Source of the DNA: Candidatus Kerfeldbacteria bacterium
GTDB taxonomy: Bacteria > Patescibacteriota > Patescibacteriia > UBA9570
Assembly: GCA_016207285.1 (NCBI GenBank)
Contig: JACQPW010000073.1
Location: 1 to 31,967, forward strand
DNA length: 31,967 bases
Reading direction: 5' to 3'
The translations under genes and the position numbers were made by a program. Below, one piece after another: positions 1 through 7,669 of the stretch. Below the pieces are notes generated by a model. The model was not told the origin of the DNA and ran no database searches. It saw only the letters and a program-made list of their open reading frames with translations. Numbering within the stretch: position 1 is the first letter of the stretch; the number at the start of each line of letters is the position of its first letter.

Positions 1-66
1 GAAAAATTAAGAGAAGAAAGCAGTAATATAGCTTCATTAGAAATGACTATACAGCAACTGGGTTAG
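1..66 (+). CDS. 3' end of an unknown gene, cut by the window edge
   Basis: Frame 1 is open from the first base and ends at TAG (64-66). It gives 21 residues, EKLREESSNIASLEMTIQQL plus a final G. The tail is hydrophilic and Glu-rich and could be the end of a helix or coiled coil. Its stop overlaps the last codon of the convergent pilB gene by three bases, matching the tight packing elsewhere in the window. No function can be read from so short a fragment, and it may not be a real gene. Confidence 0.4.
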   Translation, partial: EKLREESSNIASLEMTIQQLG

Positions 67-1808
67 TCGAAGACAGTAACGCGTAACACCTCGGCGACAG
101 AAGTGACACCCTCCACCGCTTTTAAGATCCCATCTTGCGCCATGTTCAACATCCCAGCCCGATGGGTGATCTCTTTCATTTGGTATTCCGACACATTACC
201 CGACAAGGTCAGTGCTTCAATTTCTGGATTCTTCGTGAAGATTTCATAAATACCAATCCGGCCTTTGTAGCCTAAGTGATTACATTTATCGCAACCCTTG
301 CCCTCATAAAATTTGAGAGTCGCTAAATCGGGTATCGGTTCGCCTGAATTATCTGGAATTGCCGTAATCAGTTTTTTCACCCGTTCCATGGTTTCTAAAT
401 CTAAAGTAATTTCTTCCTTGCAGCTTGGGCATAGTTTGCGCACTAAGCGTTGCCCAATCATGGCATTCATCGCCGGAGCCAATAAAAAACCCGGCACACC
501 CATCGATAAGAAGCGGGGAATGGCACCGGCGGCATCATTGGTATGAATGGTGGATAGCACTAAGTGGCCGGTTAAAGCCGCTTGCACAGCCGTTTCACCC
601 GTTTCCATATCGCGGATTTCACCCACCATGATCACATTCGGATCTTGCCGCAAAATCGCGCGCAACCCTTTGCCAAAGGTGTAATCTTTGGAATGGTCAA
701 TTTGCGATTGCGCAATCCCCACCATGCGATATTCAATCGGATTTTCTAAGGTAATGATTTTAGTATCCGGTTTGTTGAGCGTATTCAAGATGGCGTACAA
801 GGTGGTCGTTTTACCGGAACCAGTTGGTCCAGTGGTAATAATCATTCCTTGTGGTTTTTCCATCTCATGTTTCAAGCGTTTGAAGGCTGAAGCGCGTAAA
901 CCTAATTGTTCAAACGTTAAGCCAACGGAGGATGATTTGAGCAACCGCATCACAACTGATTCACCCCAGGCCGTTGGCATAGTGGATACACGAATATCCA
1001 TCTTGTCGTTATCCATGGCGATGGTAATACGACCATCTTGCGGGACGGAATCAATATTAATCTTCAAACCGGAAATGGTTTTGATACGAGCAATCAATTT
1101 GGGCCAAATGCTGGCTGGTATTTTTGCCGCTACTTGCAGTAAGCCATCCACACGGTAGCGCACTACTACATTGTGTTCTTCCGCTTCAATGTGAATATCC
1201 GATGAGCCGACATTTAAGGACATCGATACGATCATGGCGAACTTTTCCGTCATGTTCACTTGCATCAATTTGTCTTCCAAATCTTTAAAGGTTGGCAGCT
1301 CTCTTTGAAACCGCTCTAAGTCTTCTTTGGTCAGGTTAACGTTCGTTTCAATGTGCCGTACCCGGGCGATGTTCTTATACAGTTTTAAGACCTCTTCCAT
1401 GCTGTGGGTAGAAGTCAGGTAAATCTCTACTGAAGCGCCAGGAAAATCATGTTGAATGCGAGCAATAATGTCATTCATATCCGCGTTGTCCGGTTGGCAG
1501 GTAGCGATGCGAATTTGCCCACCAATTTTAAAGAACACTACCGTCTCAATGCGGCGAGCTTGCTCTTCTGGAATGAGCGATAACACTTCTGGTCCAACCG
1601 GAAAGCCTTTCAAGTTGATATACTCCAAACCTAGTTCGGCAGCTTGCTCTTGGCAGACTTCTTCTAGCTTCAACAACTCAATATCGTGCATTTTTTCCTG
1701 CAACTTGATCGCAGGATTACTGTCATCGTCGGGCAGGTGTTTAGAAGTAGTCGTGGTTTGCGTCTGTTTGTTTTGCGCAATTAAATCTTCAATCCGTTGA
1801 ATGGGCAT
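63..1808 (-). CDS. pilB: PilB/GspE-family type IV pilus (type II secretion) assembly ATPase
   Basis: A hexameric cytoplasmic ATPase that powers pilus extension or pseudopilus assembly. The first 150 residues resemble the N-terminal GspE/PilB domain. The ATPase core has a Walker A motif (GPTGSGKTTT, near residue 327), a Walker B region (DPNVIMVGEIRD) and the His box around LVLSTIHTNDA. A zinc module follows (CPSC then CDKC). The length of 581 aa is normal for PilB. I place the start at the ATG at 1806-1808, not at an upstream in-frame ATG at 1826, because an extended -10 box (TGC-TATAAT) ends six bases before it. The upstream ATG would lie outside such a transcript. No other pilus genes are visible here. 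Confidence 0.93.
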   Translation of the reverse strand: MPIQRIEDLIAQNKQTQTTTTSKHLPDDDSNPAIKLQEKMHDIELLKLEEVCQEQAAELGLEYINLKGFPVGPEVLSLIPEEQARRIETVVFFKIGGQIRIATCQPDNADMNDIIARIQHDFPGASVEIYLTSTHSMEEVLKLYKNIARVRHIETNVNLTKEDLERFQRELPTFKDLEDKLMQVNMTEKFAMIVSMSLNVGSSDIHIEAEEHNVVVRYRVDGLLQVAAKIPASIWPKLIARIKTISGLKINIDSVPQDGRITIAMDNDKMDIRVSTMPTAWGESVVMRLLKSSSVGLTFEQLGLRASAFKRLKHEMEKPQGMIITTGPTGSGKTTTLYAILNTLNKPDTKIITLENPIEYRMVGIAQSQIDHSKDYTFGKGLRAILRQDPNVIMVGEIRDMETGETAVQAALTGHLVLSTIHTNDAAGAIPRFLSMGVPGFLLAPAMNAMIGQRLVRKLCPSCKEEITLDLETMERVKKLITAIPDNSGEPIPDLATLKFYEGKGCDKCNHLGYKGRIGIYEIFTKNPEIEALTLSGNVSEYQMKEITHRAGMLNMAQDGILKAVEGVTSVAEVLRVTVFD

Positions 1809-1814
1809 GAAGAT

Positions 1815-1823
1815 ATTATAGCA
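1815..1823 (-). promoter_or_regulatory. Extended -10 promoter of pilB
   Basis: On the minus strand TGC precedes a perfect TATAAT (1820-1815). Six bases separate it from the ATG at 1808, so transcription should start at or next to the start codon. There is no good -35 box (TTAGGC at 17 bp), as expected for an extended -10 promoter. Confidence 0.7.
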
Positions 1824-1936
1824 CACCTACCCCGGTCGCCTAAGGCGACCACCCCTTCCTATTTCAGGAAGGGGTTTTAAAATTGTGATCAAAATTGCCT
1901 CTTTCCTGAATAGGAAAGGGGCTAGGGGATAGGTGT
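1823..1936. repeat. Nested GC-rich inverted repeat (REP/MITE-like)
   Basis: The outer arms ACACCTACCCC (1823-1833) and GGGGATAGGTGT (1925-1936) pair with one bulge. Inside are three further perfect or near-perfect hairpins: GGTCGCC/GGCGACC, CCCCTTCC/GGAAGGGG and CCTCTTTCCT/AGGAAAGGGG. The second and third are also inverted copies of each other around an AT-rich centre. No reading frame of note lies in it. Similar CACCTACCCC and CCCTCC motifs recur near 10660, 11190 and 13321, so it probably belongs to a dispersed intergenic palindrome family. It may also act as a terminator. Confidence 0.65.
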
Positions 1937-1976
1937 CCAACCCACTACACATCATCATTGATGTACATTGGGTTGG
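1937..1976 (-). terminator. Stem-loop downstream of the 340-aa membrane protein gene (HP1)
   Basis: On the minus strand CCAACCCA pairs with TGGGTTGG. A 4x4 internal loop (ATGT/GTAG) follows, then ACATCA pairs with TGATGT around a four-base loop. It begins 39 bases after the stop codon of the gene at 2016-3038. There is no T-run, so it is not a canonical intrinsic terminator. It could be a U-tract-less terminator or an mRNA 3'-end stabiliser. It is nearly identical to the hairpin at 3074-3113. Confidence 0.6.
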
Positions 1977-2015
1977 GGCGAGAGAACTGAACTGTGTCCT
2001 CGATCGCCCTTCCTC

Positions 2016-3038
2016 CTAGTTTGCCCCCGTGTCGTCGGGCGGCAGCTGACGACTGGCCCAGAGGCGGCGATAGCGTTCCGCGGTGAGCGAGCGCACGCCA
2101 CGTTGCTTCAGATCATCTGACCCCATCACTTCGTAGGGCAGACCCTCGATGTGATAGAGCCACAGCAGCGAACCACCCAGATGGGTGATGGCTAGCAGCA
2201 GTTGCCCGAACATCAGCACCAGCCGGTAATACGTACCGAAAGTGTTCAGCCACAGGGCGTAGCCGACACCAAGCAAGAAGTATCCGAGCAGGCTGCCAAT
2301 CACCCAGCAGGCGGTGAAGTTACCAGGTGCGCGACCCAGTCGCTTGATGTACCAGTACAATGCGACAGAGGCGACTACGATCATCATCAGACTCCACCAC
2401 AGCAGGTAGTGCTGGTCCCGGTAGTAGTCGTACCACGGGTGTGTGTAGCGGTACTCGCCCGACGCAGCGTCGTAGGGCCAGTTCACCAGGTAGATGCCCG
2501 CCATCGTAGGATTGGAGCAGTAGCCGAAGGTGATGATGCCCGCCCACATCCGCTGCTGCAGATCCAGCCGAAATGGCAGCAGCTTGGGGAACGGTGGATC
2601 CGGAGCGTACAGCAGCAGCGGCCAACCGACCAAGCCAGCCACCCCAATGGCCGTACCGTAGTGGGAGCTGATGTGCTCGAAATACCACTGTCCGGCCCTG
2701 CTGTCGTAGGGGACACCCAGAAACTCGAGCAGCCGGAATTCGTACTCGTTGATGAGGACGACGGGGATGATCGGGTAGAGCAGCAGCATCGCTCCGAGGA
2801 CGAAACGCCACTGCTGGATGCCGGGAACGAATTGCCCGCGCCAGATCGTCACAGCGAGCAGCCACATCGCCGGCAGCATGTAGAGCGCCGTCACTCCAGG
2901 GCCGCGCATGTCCCAGACCCGCCACATCGCCAGCTCAACATTGTAGCCGACGAAGGCGGTGATGAAGATCATGAGCATGCCGAGCAGATTCTGGCGGTTG
3001 ATGAGGGCACGCAGATCGTGCCAGATGTAAAGGTTCAC
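2016..3038 (-). CDS. Unknown polytopic membrane protein, GC-rich island 1
   Basis: A protein of 340 aa with about seven or eight hydrophobic helices (for example near residues 18-35, 50-68, 80-98, 165-185, 215-235, 245-295) and a charged C-terminal tail. I recognise no family. It is rich in Trp and Tyr. The start is GTG at 3038, preceded at five bases by a strong SD (GGAGG, 3048-3044), unlike the SD-less neighbours. GC content is high (40 of 60 bases at 2581-2640), with C/G-ending codons, pointing to an origin different from the surrounding genes. It lies downstream of two small membrane proteins on the same strand and has stem-loops on both sides. Long antisense frames over it are GC artefacts. 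Confidence 0.75.
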   Translation of the reverse strand: MNLYIWHDLRALINRQNLLGMLMIFITAFVGYNVELAMWRVWDMRGPGVTALYMLPAMWLLAVTIWRGQFVPGIQQWRFVLGAMLLLYPIIPVVLINEYEFRLLEFLGVPYDSRAGQWYFEHISSHYGTAIGVAGLVGWPLLLYAPDPPFPKLLPFRLDLQQRMWAGIITFGYCSNPTMAGIYLVNWPYDAASGEYRYTHPWYDYYRDQHYLLWWSLMMIVVASVALYWYIKRLGRAPGNFTACWVIGSLLGYFLLGVGYALWLNTFGTYYRLVLMFGQLLLAITHLGGSLLWLYHIEGLPYEVMGSDDLKQRGVRSLTAERYRRLWASRQLPPDDTGAN

Positions 3039-3073
3039 GGAGACCTCCAGGTGTGTAATCTAGGGAGTAGACT

Positions 3074-3113
3074 ACAACCCACTACACACCATCATTGATG
3101 TACATTGGGTTGT
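3074..3113 (-). terminator. Stem-loop between the small membrane genes and the 340-aa gene (HP2)
   Basis: It has the same 40-base architecture as the hairpin at 1937-1976: ACAACCCA/TGGGTTGT outer stem, 4x4 internal loop, inner stem ACATCA/TGGTGT with loop ATGA. Compared with HP1 the outermost pair changes from C-G to A-T, and one inner A-T pair becomes a wobble that is tolerated only on the minus strand. These changes argue for a conserved RNA made from the minus strand. It follows the stop of the 86-aa gene by 64 bases and has no T-run. Confidence 0.6.
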
Positions 3114-3177
3114 GGGCGAGGGACGACATTTGCAATGTCATCAACCTGCGCCCGAGCTCTGTTCTTCGAATTCAACG

Positions 3178-3438
3178 TCAGCGCCGACCCCACATCAGTG
3201 CGTAGCCACTGGCTACCACCATAATGATCATCAGGGACTTGATGATCAGCAGTGGGGACAGGGTGAAGTCGGTATCCAGGGCCACCACGACGAGCCAGCT
3301 GAAGCCGGCCACCACCAGTCCCAGACCAAGCATGGTACGTCCGTACTTCGCCAGGATGATCCCGATCATGAATTGCACGCGCCACCACCACTGATCATCC
3401 GTAGGGATGTGGTGTTCGAGGGTCAGGTGATCATCCAT
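3178..3438 (-). CDS. Small two-helix membrane protein, paralogue of its upstream neighbour
   Basis: An 86-aa protein of unknown function. After a short hydrophilic N-terminus it carries DDQWWWRVQF, an amphipathic segment, and two hydrophobic stretches ending in RR. The segment WWWRVQF...AKYG aligns with WWWQFQF...ARWG of the upstream gene, so the two are paralogues. I chose the ATG at 3438 because it overlaps the upstream stop (ATGGATGA), the usual sign of translational coupling. An in-frame ATG at 3465 would give nine more residues and a 35-base overlap. It is GC-rich like the rest of island 1. Confidence 0.65.
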   Translation of the reverse strand: MDDHLTLEHHIPTDDQWWWRVQFMIGIILAKYGRTMLGLGLVVAGFSWLVVVALDTDFTLSPLLIIKSLMIIMVVASGYALMWGRR

Positions 3439-3697
3439 CGTTGGACTCGTCCACGATGATCGCAATGCCGACGGCGAAGGCGACGATCCCCAGCAGGTTG
3501 GACCAGCTCGGCCCGGTGATCAGCGATCCAGAGCAGAACGCCAGCCAGCCGCCGCCGAGAGTCAGCACCAGAACCAACATGGCGACACAGCAGCCGAAGA
3601 CGTCCTCACCCCAGCGGGCGACGAAAAAACTGATCACGAACTGGAACTGCCACCACCACCGGTCGGTGCGAGTGACGTTGACGCTATCGAAGAGCAT
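3431..3697 (-). CDS. Small two-helix membrane protein, first gene of island 1
   Basis: An 88-aa protein of unknown function: a short N-terminus, then TDRWWWQFQFVI, a predicted interfacial or membrane helix, and two hydrophobic helices around residues 38-57 and 65-82. It is paralogous to the next gene, which its stop codon overlaps. The ATG at 3697 has an SD (GGAGG at 3707-3703, five bases away). A 7-bp hairpin lies just upstream. The gene starts 49 bases after the stop of the DHH gene on the same strand, so it may be read through from that gene or from its own promoter. Confidence 0.65.
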   Translation of the reverse strand: MLFDSVNVTRTDRWWWQFQFVISFFVARWGEDVFGCCVAMLVLVLTLGGGWLAFCSGSLITGPSWSNLLGIVAFAVGIAIIVDESNDG

Positions 3698-3714
3698 GCG
3701 GACCTCCCAACTAC

Positions 3715-3731
3715 CAGTAACTGGGTTACTG
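3715..3731 (-). promoter_or_regulatory. 5' leader hairpin of GC-rich island 1
   Basis: CAGTAAC and GTTACTG form a perfect 7-bp stem with a 3-base loop, ten bases upstream of the SD of the 88-aa gene. A possible -10 element TAAGGT (3749-3744) lies upstream, but it includes the DHH stop codon and lacks a recognisable -35. The palindrome could instead be an operator. Confidence 0.4.
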
Positions 3732-3746
3732 ACACATGGGAAGACC

Positions 3747-4895
3747 TTATTTCACCTTAACGCGTAATCGATCATGAATCAACTGTTGCGCGGCAGCGGT
3801 AGTGGAAACCGGTATGGTAATGGTCACAAAATTTTGTTCACCCACTGGTTGCATATCGCGGAACAGATCGGCCGCTTGAATATAGGCAGCGGTTGCTAAC
3901 ACGGCTTTAATAGTAGTGTGCCCAGCTGCATCGGTTTGTTCATAGACAATATAGACATGCTGAGCATCTGGCGTGTTAATGATCAACTCATCAATGGCGG
4001 GAGCTAAATCTACTGGGCTGGTAGCGGTGTCCACAAAGTCTTGGTGGGCTAATGTTGCCCACACTAGTTTGTGATCAGGGTCAGACTGTAGTTGTGCTAA
4101 CACCCGACCCCATAGTTTTAAGGCGGGCATGGTTTTAGTCTGATATAAGTTTTTCACAATGTCTTCGCGGCGAGCTCCAGACGCAATCAAGTGACTGGCA
4201 ATAGCAAGAGAACGGGGAGTGACCGTATTGGTTTTGAACGACTTGGTTTTAGAAATAATCCCAGTTAACAAATGGGTAGCCATATATTCATCCAGTAATT
4301 CACCAGAATCAAAATGTTCCAACAGTTCGAAAATAATTTCGGAAATGCTAGTGGCAGTCACCTGCACATAATTCACTTGGCCATAGTGTTCGTTGGCAGG
4401 ATGATGATCAATATTGATCATCGGCGTATGATGGAAAAATTCCGCATTATCTTCAAAGATCTTGCCTAGACTAGCCAAGTCACGGCTATCTAACACAATG
4501 ATCAGATCAAATTCATAATCACCGGAAGAGGTGCTGACGTCGCGCGTATCTAAATAACCAGCTTTAGGTGTGATGTAGACATTCAACCGGCCGTTTTGAA
4601 TATCGTAATTAATATCTTGGACGGAAGTTTTGGAGACATCCACCGACACAATGAACTTTTTCAAGGCCGATAACTCGTGGCTAATTTCATCACTCTTCGG
4701 TAAAAATTTATGGTTATCCGGTAACGCAAACCCAGCGGCCACTACTTTGGCTTGTTTTCCCAATTTTTGCAGCACACCATAGATCGCTAAGCCAGAGGCA
4801 ATTGCGTCGGTGGTTGGTTTGGCCGGTAAGCACACCAGAATGTTTTTATGCTCACGCACCAAACTACTGATTTGTTGCTGAATCGTAAACGCCAT
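3747..4895 (-). CDS. DHH-family phosphoesterase (NrnA/RecJ-like), atypical first motif
   Basis: A 382-aa protein with the bipartite DHH/DHHA1 layout of cytoplasmic phosphodiesterases that degrade short oligonucleotides or cyclic dinucleotides. The diagnostic INIDHHPAN motif is clear, preceded by VLDSRD, which supplies another metal-binding Asp. The first motif, normally DxDAxGS, reads TTDAIAS here. One of the expected Asp residues is therefore replaced by Thr, so activity may be altered. A substrate cannot be assigned from sequence. The gene has no SD, and the ATG at 4895 is the first possible start. It lies just upstream of island 1 on the same strand and is divergent from the kinase operon. 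Confidence 0.8.
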   Translation of the reverse strand: MAFTIQQQISSLVREHKNILVCLPAKPTTDAIASGLAIYGVLQKLGKQAKVVAAGFALPDNHKFLPKSDEISHELSALKKFIVSVDVSKTSVQDINYDIQNGRLNVYITPKAGYLDTRDVSTSSGDYEFDLIIVLDSRDLASLGKIFEDNAEFFHHTPMINIDHHPANEHYGQVNYVQVTATSISEIIFELLEHFDSGELLDEYMATHLLTGIISKTKSFKTNTVTPRSLAIASHLIASGARREDIVKNLYQTKTMPALKLWGRVLAQLQSDPDHKLVWATLAHQDFVDTATSPVDLAPAIDELIINTPDAQHVYIVYEQTDAAGHTTIKAVLATAAYIQAADLFRDMQPVGEQNFVTITIPVSTTAAAQQLIHDRLRVKVK

Positions 4896-4957
4896 AGTAT
4901 ATGAATTTGTTGCGTTCCCTTAGCCCTATTCCCCAATACTGACCAAAAGAACAGCTA

Positions 4958-4985
4958 AACGTATCACAGGATAGAATCTTGTCAA
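4958..4985 (-). promoter_or_regulatory. Possible promoter of the DHH gene
   Basis: On the minus strand TTGACA (4985-4980) is followed after 16 bases by TACGTT (4963-4958), a weak -10. Transcription would start near 4951, about 55 bases before the ATG. A TATACT hexamer also touches the ATG, but it is too close to serve that start. Confidence 0.35.
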
Positions 4986-5004
4986 GTAGCGACAGATCGA
5001 GCCC

Positions 5005-5033
5005 TTGACAAAACCCTATTTTCGTAGTATCAT
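5005..5033 (+). promoter_or_regulatory. Promoter of the three-kinase operon
   Basis: A perfect TTGACA (5005-5010), a 17-base spacer and TATCAT (5028-5033). The predicted start is near 5040, leaving an AT-rich leader of about 18 bases without an SD before the ATG at 5058. Confidence 0.75.
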
Positions 5034-5057
5034 TCCTTGTTATAATTTTTAAAGACT

Positions 5058-6509
5058 ATGGCTTTTAATAGTGAACGAACAGGACCACCAAAACCAGGAT
5101 TACGTGTTGAAAACCAGCAAACTGGTGGTGAAGAGTTGTTGTCTCCACAGGAGAGGGTTGCTTTGGATGAAGCTGGTACAGGTAATGAACCAAGTAATGG
5201 ACAAAGCGTTGCGGAAGGCTGGAACGACCCAGTAGCAGAGCAGTTTTTTGCTGAAGGGGAAAACCTACCAGCCGAAAAAAATATCTCTATCGAGCATAAA
5301 ACGGAAACAGCCCAAACAACCGTAGAGCGGTATGTGCAGAAGGCCTGGAATTATTTCAAACAATATGTCGACCCGCCAGTAGAGGATCCTGCCGCTGTTC
5401 GTGAACGTGAGCGGGTCCGGGAGGAACGTCGCTTCTTATTTTCTACGGTTGATAAAGTCTTTGATAAGAAAACCGCCGCAGCAGCCCAGGAAGCTTTGCT
5501 TGGCCATACCGTCACGGTTCAAGGGGAAATGTATCGGTTAGATAAATGGGTTGGCCAGGGTGGCTTTGGTGTTGTCTATGAGGCCACTACACCAGCTGAC
5601 AAAAGAGTGATTGTGAAGTTGTCGCATAGTTTTAGCCGTGACTTGCTCAGTAAACCAATTCCTGCTGGAACCAATTGGGAGACTACCCACGAAGCGGCTC
5701 AGGGACGTAGTGCTGTAGTGGAATCCGCCAGTTTGAAGCGCTTAAGCGAAGATCCAGTTGCTAGTGTTTATTTTCCAAAGTTCTATGGGGGGCAACTGGC
5801 GCCCAATCCTGATCGCAAACGAGGTGAACCGGATCGTCGGATTGCTCTTCAAGTGATGGAACGTATCGATGGCGTGGATTTAGGTACTATGTTGAATCAG
5901 GAAAAGAATCTAACCAAATATTCTGAATATACGCTCCAGCTAGCCCAACAGTTAACGCTGGCAGTGCAACACATGCATCGGGCTAATGTACTGCATCTCG
6001 ACTTGAAGCCAGGTAATATGATGATTGCCGAAGATGGTAGCCCAAAGATTATTGATTTTGGCACTGGTCAATTACCGGACAAGCAACAGATGACTAAAGG
6101 TGGCACAGTCACAGAATGGGCTAAGTTGCTAGTCACTCAGTTCTCGCAGGGGTATGTCACCAAAGCGGAGCAGCCGATCGCTAGTCGAGCTCGTGATACC
6201 TATGCGTTGGGTAGAACTATTCAAAACCTGCTGTATGGTCGTTTCACGAATGCTACCAGAAATGATCCAGCGGCCTTTGCAGCTTATCGGCAACCACTCT
6301 ATGCAGCGTTAGATGTAAACTTGAAGAGTTTATCGGTATTAGCAGATCGGATGACTGCGGAGGATCCGATGAAGCGTATTACTTTAGCGGAAGCAGAATC
6401 TATCTTACATGGCATTGTGAAACCTATGAGTGTAGAAGCGCAAGCTAATGATGAAGACTATGTTATAGTCGATGAGGAAGAGCACAATCAATTACAAAAT
6501 TTAGGATGA
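5058..6509 (+). CDS. Ser/Thr protein kinase 1 of a tandem array
   Basis: A 483-aa soluble eukaryotic-like kinase. Residues 20-30 hold the block QQTGGEELLSP shared by all three kinases. After a variable region of about 90 residues comes a second shared element, ERRFLFSTVDKVF. The kinase domain then follows: glycine loop GQGGFGVVYE (near 166), VAIK-type lysine in VIVKLSH, catalytic loop HLDLKPGN (near 312) and Mg-binding DFG (near 332). The APE motif is degenerate (KAEQ). The HRD arginine is Leu, which suggests activation without the usual activation-loop switch (inference). No membrane helix or PASTA domain is seen. The stop overlaps the next start (ATGA). Confidence 0.9.
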   Translation: MAFNSERTGPPKPGLRVENQQTGGEELLSPQERVALDEAGTGNEPSNGQSVAEGWNDPVAEQFFAEGENLPAEKNISIEHKTETAQTTVERYVQKAWNYFKQYVDPPVEDPAAVRERERVREERRFLFSTVDKVFDKKTAAAAQEALLGHTVTVQGEMYRLDKWVGQGGFGVVYEATTPADKRVIVKLSHSFSRDLLSKPIPAGTNWETTHEAAQGRSAVVESASLKRLSEDPVASVYFPKFYGGQLAPNPDRKRGEPDRRIALQVMERIDGVDLGTMLNQEKNLTKYSEYTLQLAQQLTLAVQHMHRANVLHLDLKPGNMMIAEDGSPKIIDFGTGQLPDKQQMTKGGTVTEWAKLLVTQFSQGYVTKAEQPIASRARDTYALGRTIQNLLYGRFTNATRNDPAAFAAYRQPLYAALDVNLKSLSVLADRMTAEDPMKRITLAEAESILHGIVKPMSVEAQANDEDYVIVDEEEHNQLQNLG

Positions 6510-7666
6510 AATCTGAACCACGCAATTTAAAAGTAGAAGGCCAGCAAACTGGTGGTGAGGAATTGTTGTCTCCACAGGAGCAAGCTGCCCTAGCCGGTGA
6601 TACCTATACCAGCCGGGCATGGCAGTCAGTTGGCCCAGGTTTAACTGCAGATGCATTGGCTGGCGAGCAACGCACTATTTTGCGCGAACAGCGTCGTCAG
6701 TTGTTCGATACCATTGATCGGGTGCAGGGCAAAACGACAACAGCGTCTACTGGTCGACGAGACAAAAGTCAACCGCACGTGACCATGCGTGGTGATAGTT
6801 ATCTGTTTAAGCGCCCACTCGGAGTAGGTGGCTCTGGCGTCGCGATTGATGCTATCCAACAGAGTACGAATGATCCTTGTATAGTAAAATGCATTACTGG
6901 TTTAGATCGTGCAGCGGATACGGTAGATCAAATTACTCAGGCGCGTAAAGCCATTGTAGAAGTGGCAGTACTGAAAAAACTAGCTGGCTTGCATGCGCCA
7001 AAATTACTCGATGCGCAATTAGCACCACATCCAGATAATCATGATCGCCGCATGATGTTGATTGCGATGGAAAAAGTGTCTGGCCAGTCTGGTTGGGATG
7101 TAGTGCAAGAGTACGATCCGACAGAACAAGCCGATGAGCTATTAAAACGCGCGCATGCTCTGTTACAAGCCATTGCAGATATTCACCAAGCCGGTGTTTT
7201 ACACTTAGACCTTAAACCAGAACATGTCTTTTATTCCAATGACGGTGCGGATGTGACCTTTATCGATTTTGGTATTGGGCATCTTCCTCAGTTAGCTGAA
7301 CAACAACGTCAAGGTCAACGTGTCACTTCTCCACATTATGCTGAAGCAGCGACTGATCAACAATTAGGTACACCATTATTTGCTCCACCAGAAGCTGACG
7401 CAACATCTAAGTTTGATGCCTATGGGGCTGGTCGCATTATTCAAACCTTTTTATATAAAGAACTTATTTCTGATCCTGAATCTAGAGCACAAGCACTCAC
7501 TAAGTTGCCGGACTCATTACAAGCGTTGCATCACATCGCTGAACAGATGACTGTAGAAGCAATCGATGGTCGGTTAGATATTCCCGAAGCGTTGACCCAA
7601 TTTTATGCCGCTTATCCAGATTATGCCCCAGCTGAAGAAGCTGTTCGTCAACAAATTGCTGGTTAA
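6506..7666 (+). CDS. Ser/Thr protein kinase 2 of the array, possibly impaired
   Basis: A 386-aa kinase-like protein. It has the shared tag at residues 13-23, the shared helix EQRRQLFDTIDRV, a glycine loop GVGGSGVAI (near 107), a candidate lysine in CIVKCI and an intact DFG (FIDFG, near 252). The catalytic loop reads HLDLKPEH: the Asn that binds the second metal in nearly all kinases is His. It may be a weak kinase or a pseudokinase that regulates its partners. The activation segment GTPLFAPPEA is well preserved. It starts inside the stop of kinase 1 (ATGA overlap) and ends three bases before kinase 3, so the three should be made together. Confidence 0.87.
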   Translation: MKSEPRNLKVEGQQTGGEELLSPQEQAALAGDTYTSRAWQSVGPGLTADALAGEQRTILREQRRQLFDTIDRVQGKTTTASTGRRDKSQPHVTMRGDSYLFKRPLGVGGSGVAIDAIQQSTNDPCIVKCITGLDRAADTVDQITQARKAIVEVAVLKKLAGLHAPKLLDAQLAPHPDNHDRRMMLIAMEKVSGQSGWDVVQEYDPTEQADELLKRAHALLQAIADIHQAGVLHLDLKPEHVFYSNDGADVTFIDFGIGHLPQLAEQQRQGQRVTSPHYAEAATDQQLGTPLFAPPEADATSKFDAYGAGRIIQTFLYKELISDPESRAQALTKLPDSLQALHHIAEQMTVEAIDGRLDIPEALTQFYAAYPDYAPAEEAVRQQIAG

Positions 7667-7669
7667 ATT

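Noticed and set aside
2202..3098. Plus-strand reading frame opposite the 340-aa membrane protein
   Set aside because: Low-complexity His/Gln/Asp/Val product without an SD or motifs. The sense frame has an SD, membrane helices and a 3' stem-loop.
1937..3113. HP1 and HP2 as integron attC sites that would make the islands gene cassettes
   Set aside because: One side of HP1 fits GTTRRRY (GTTGGAC), but the partner RYYYAAC does not, and HP2 fits neither. No integrase gene is present, and the stem-loops after the other islands have unrelated sequence.
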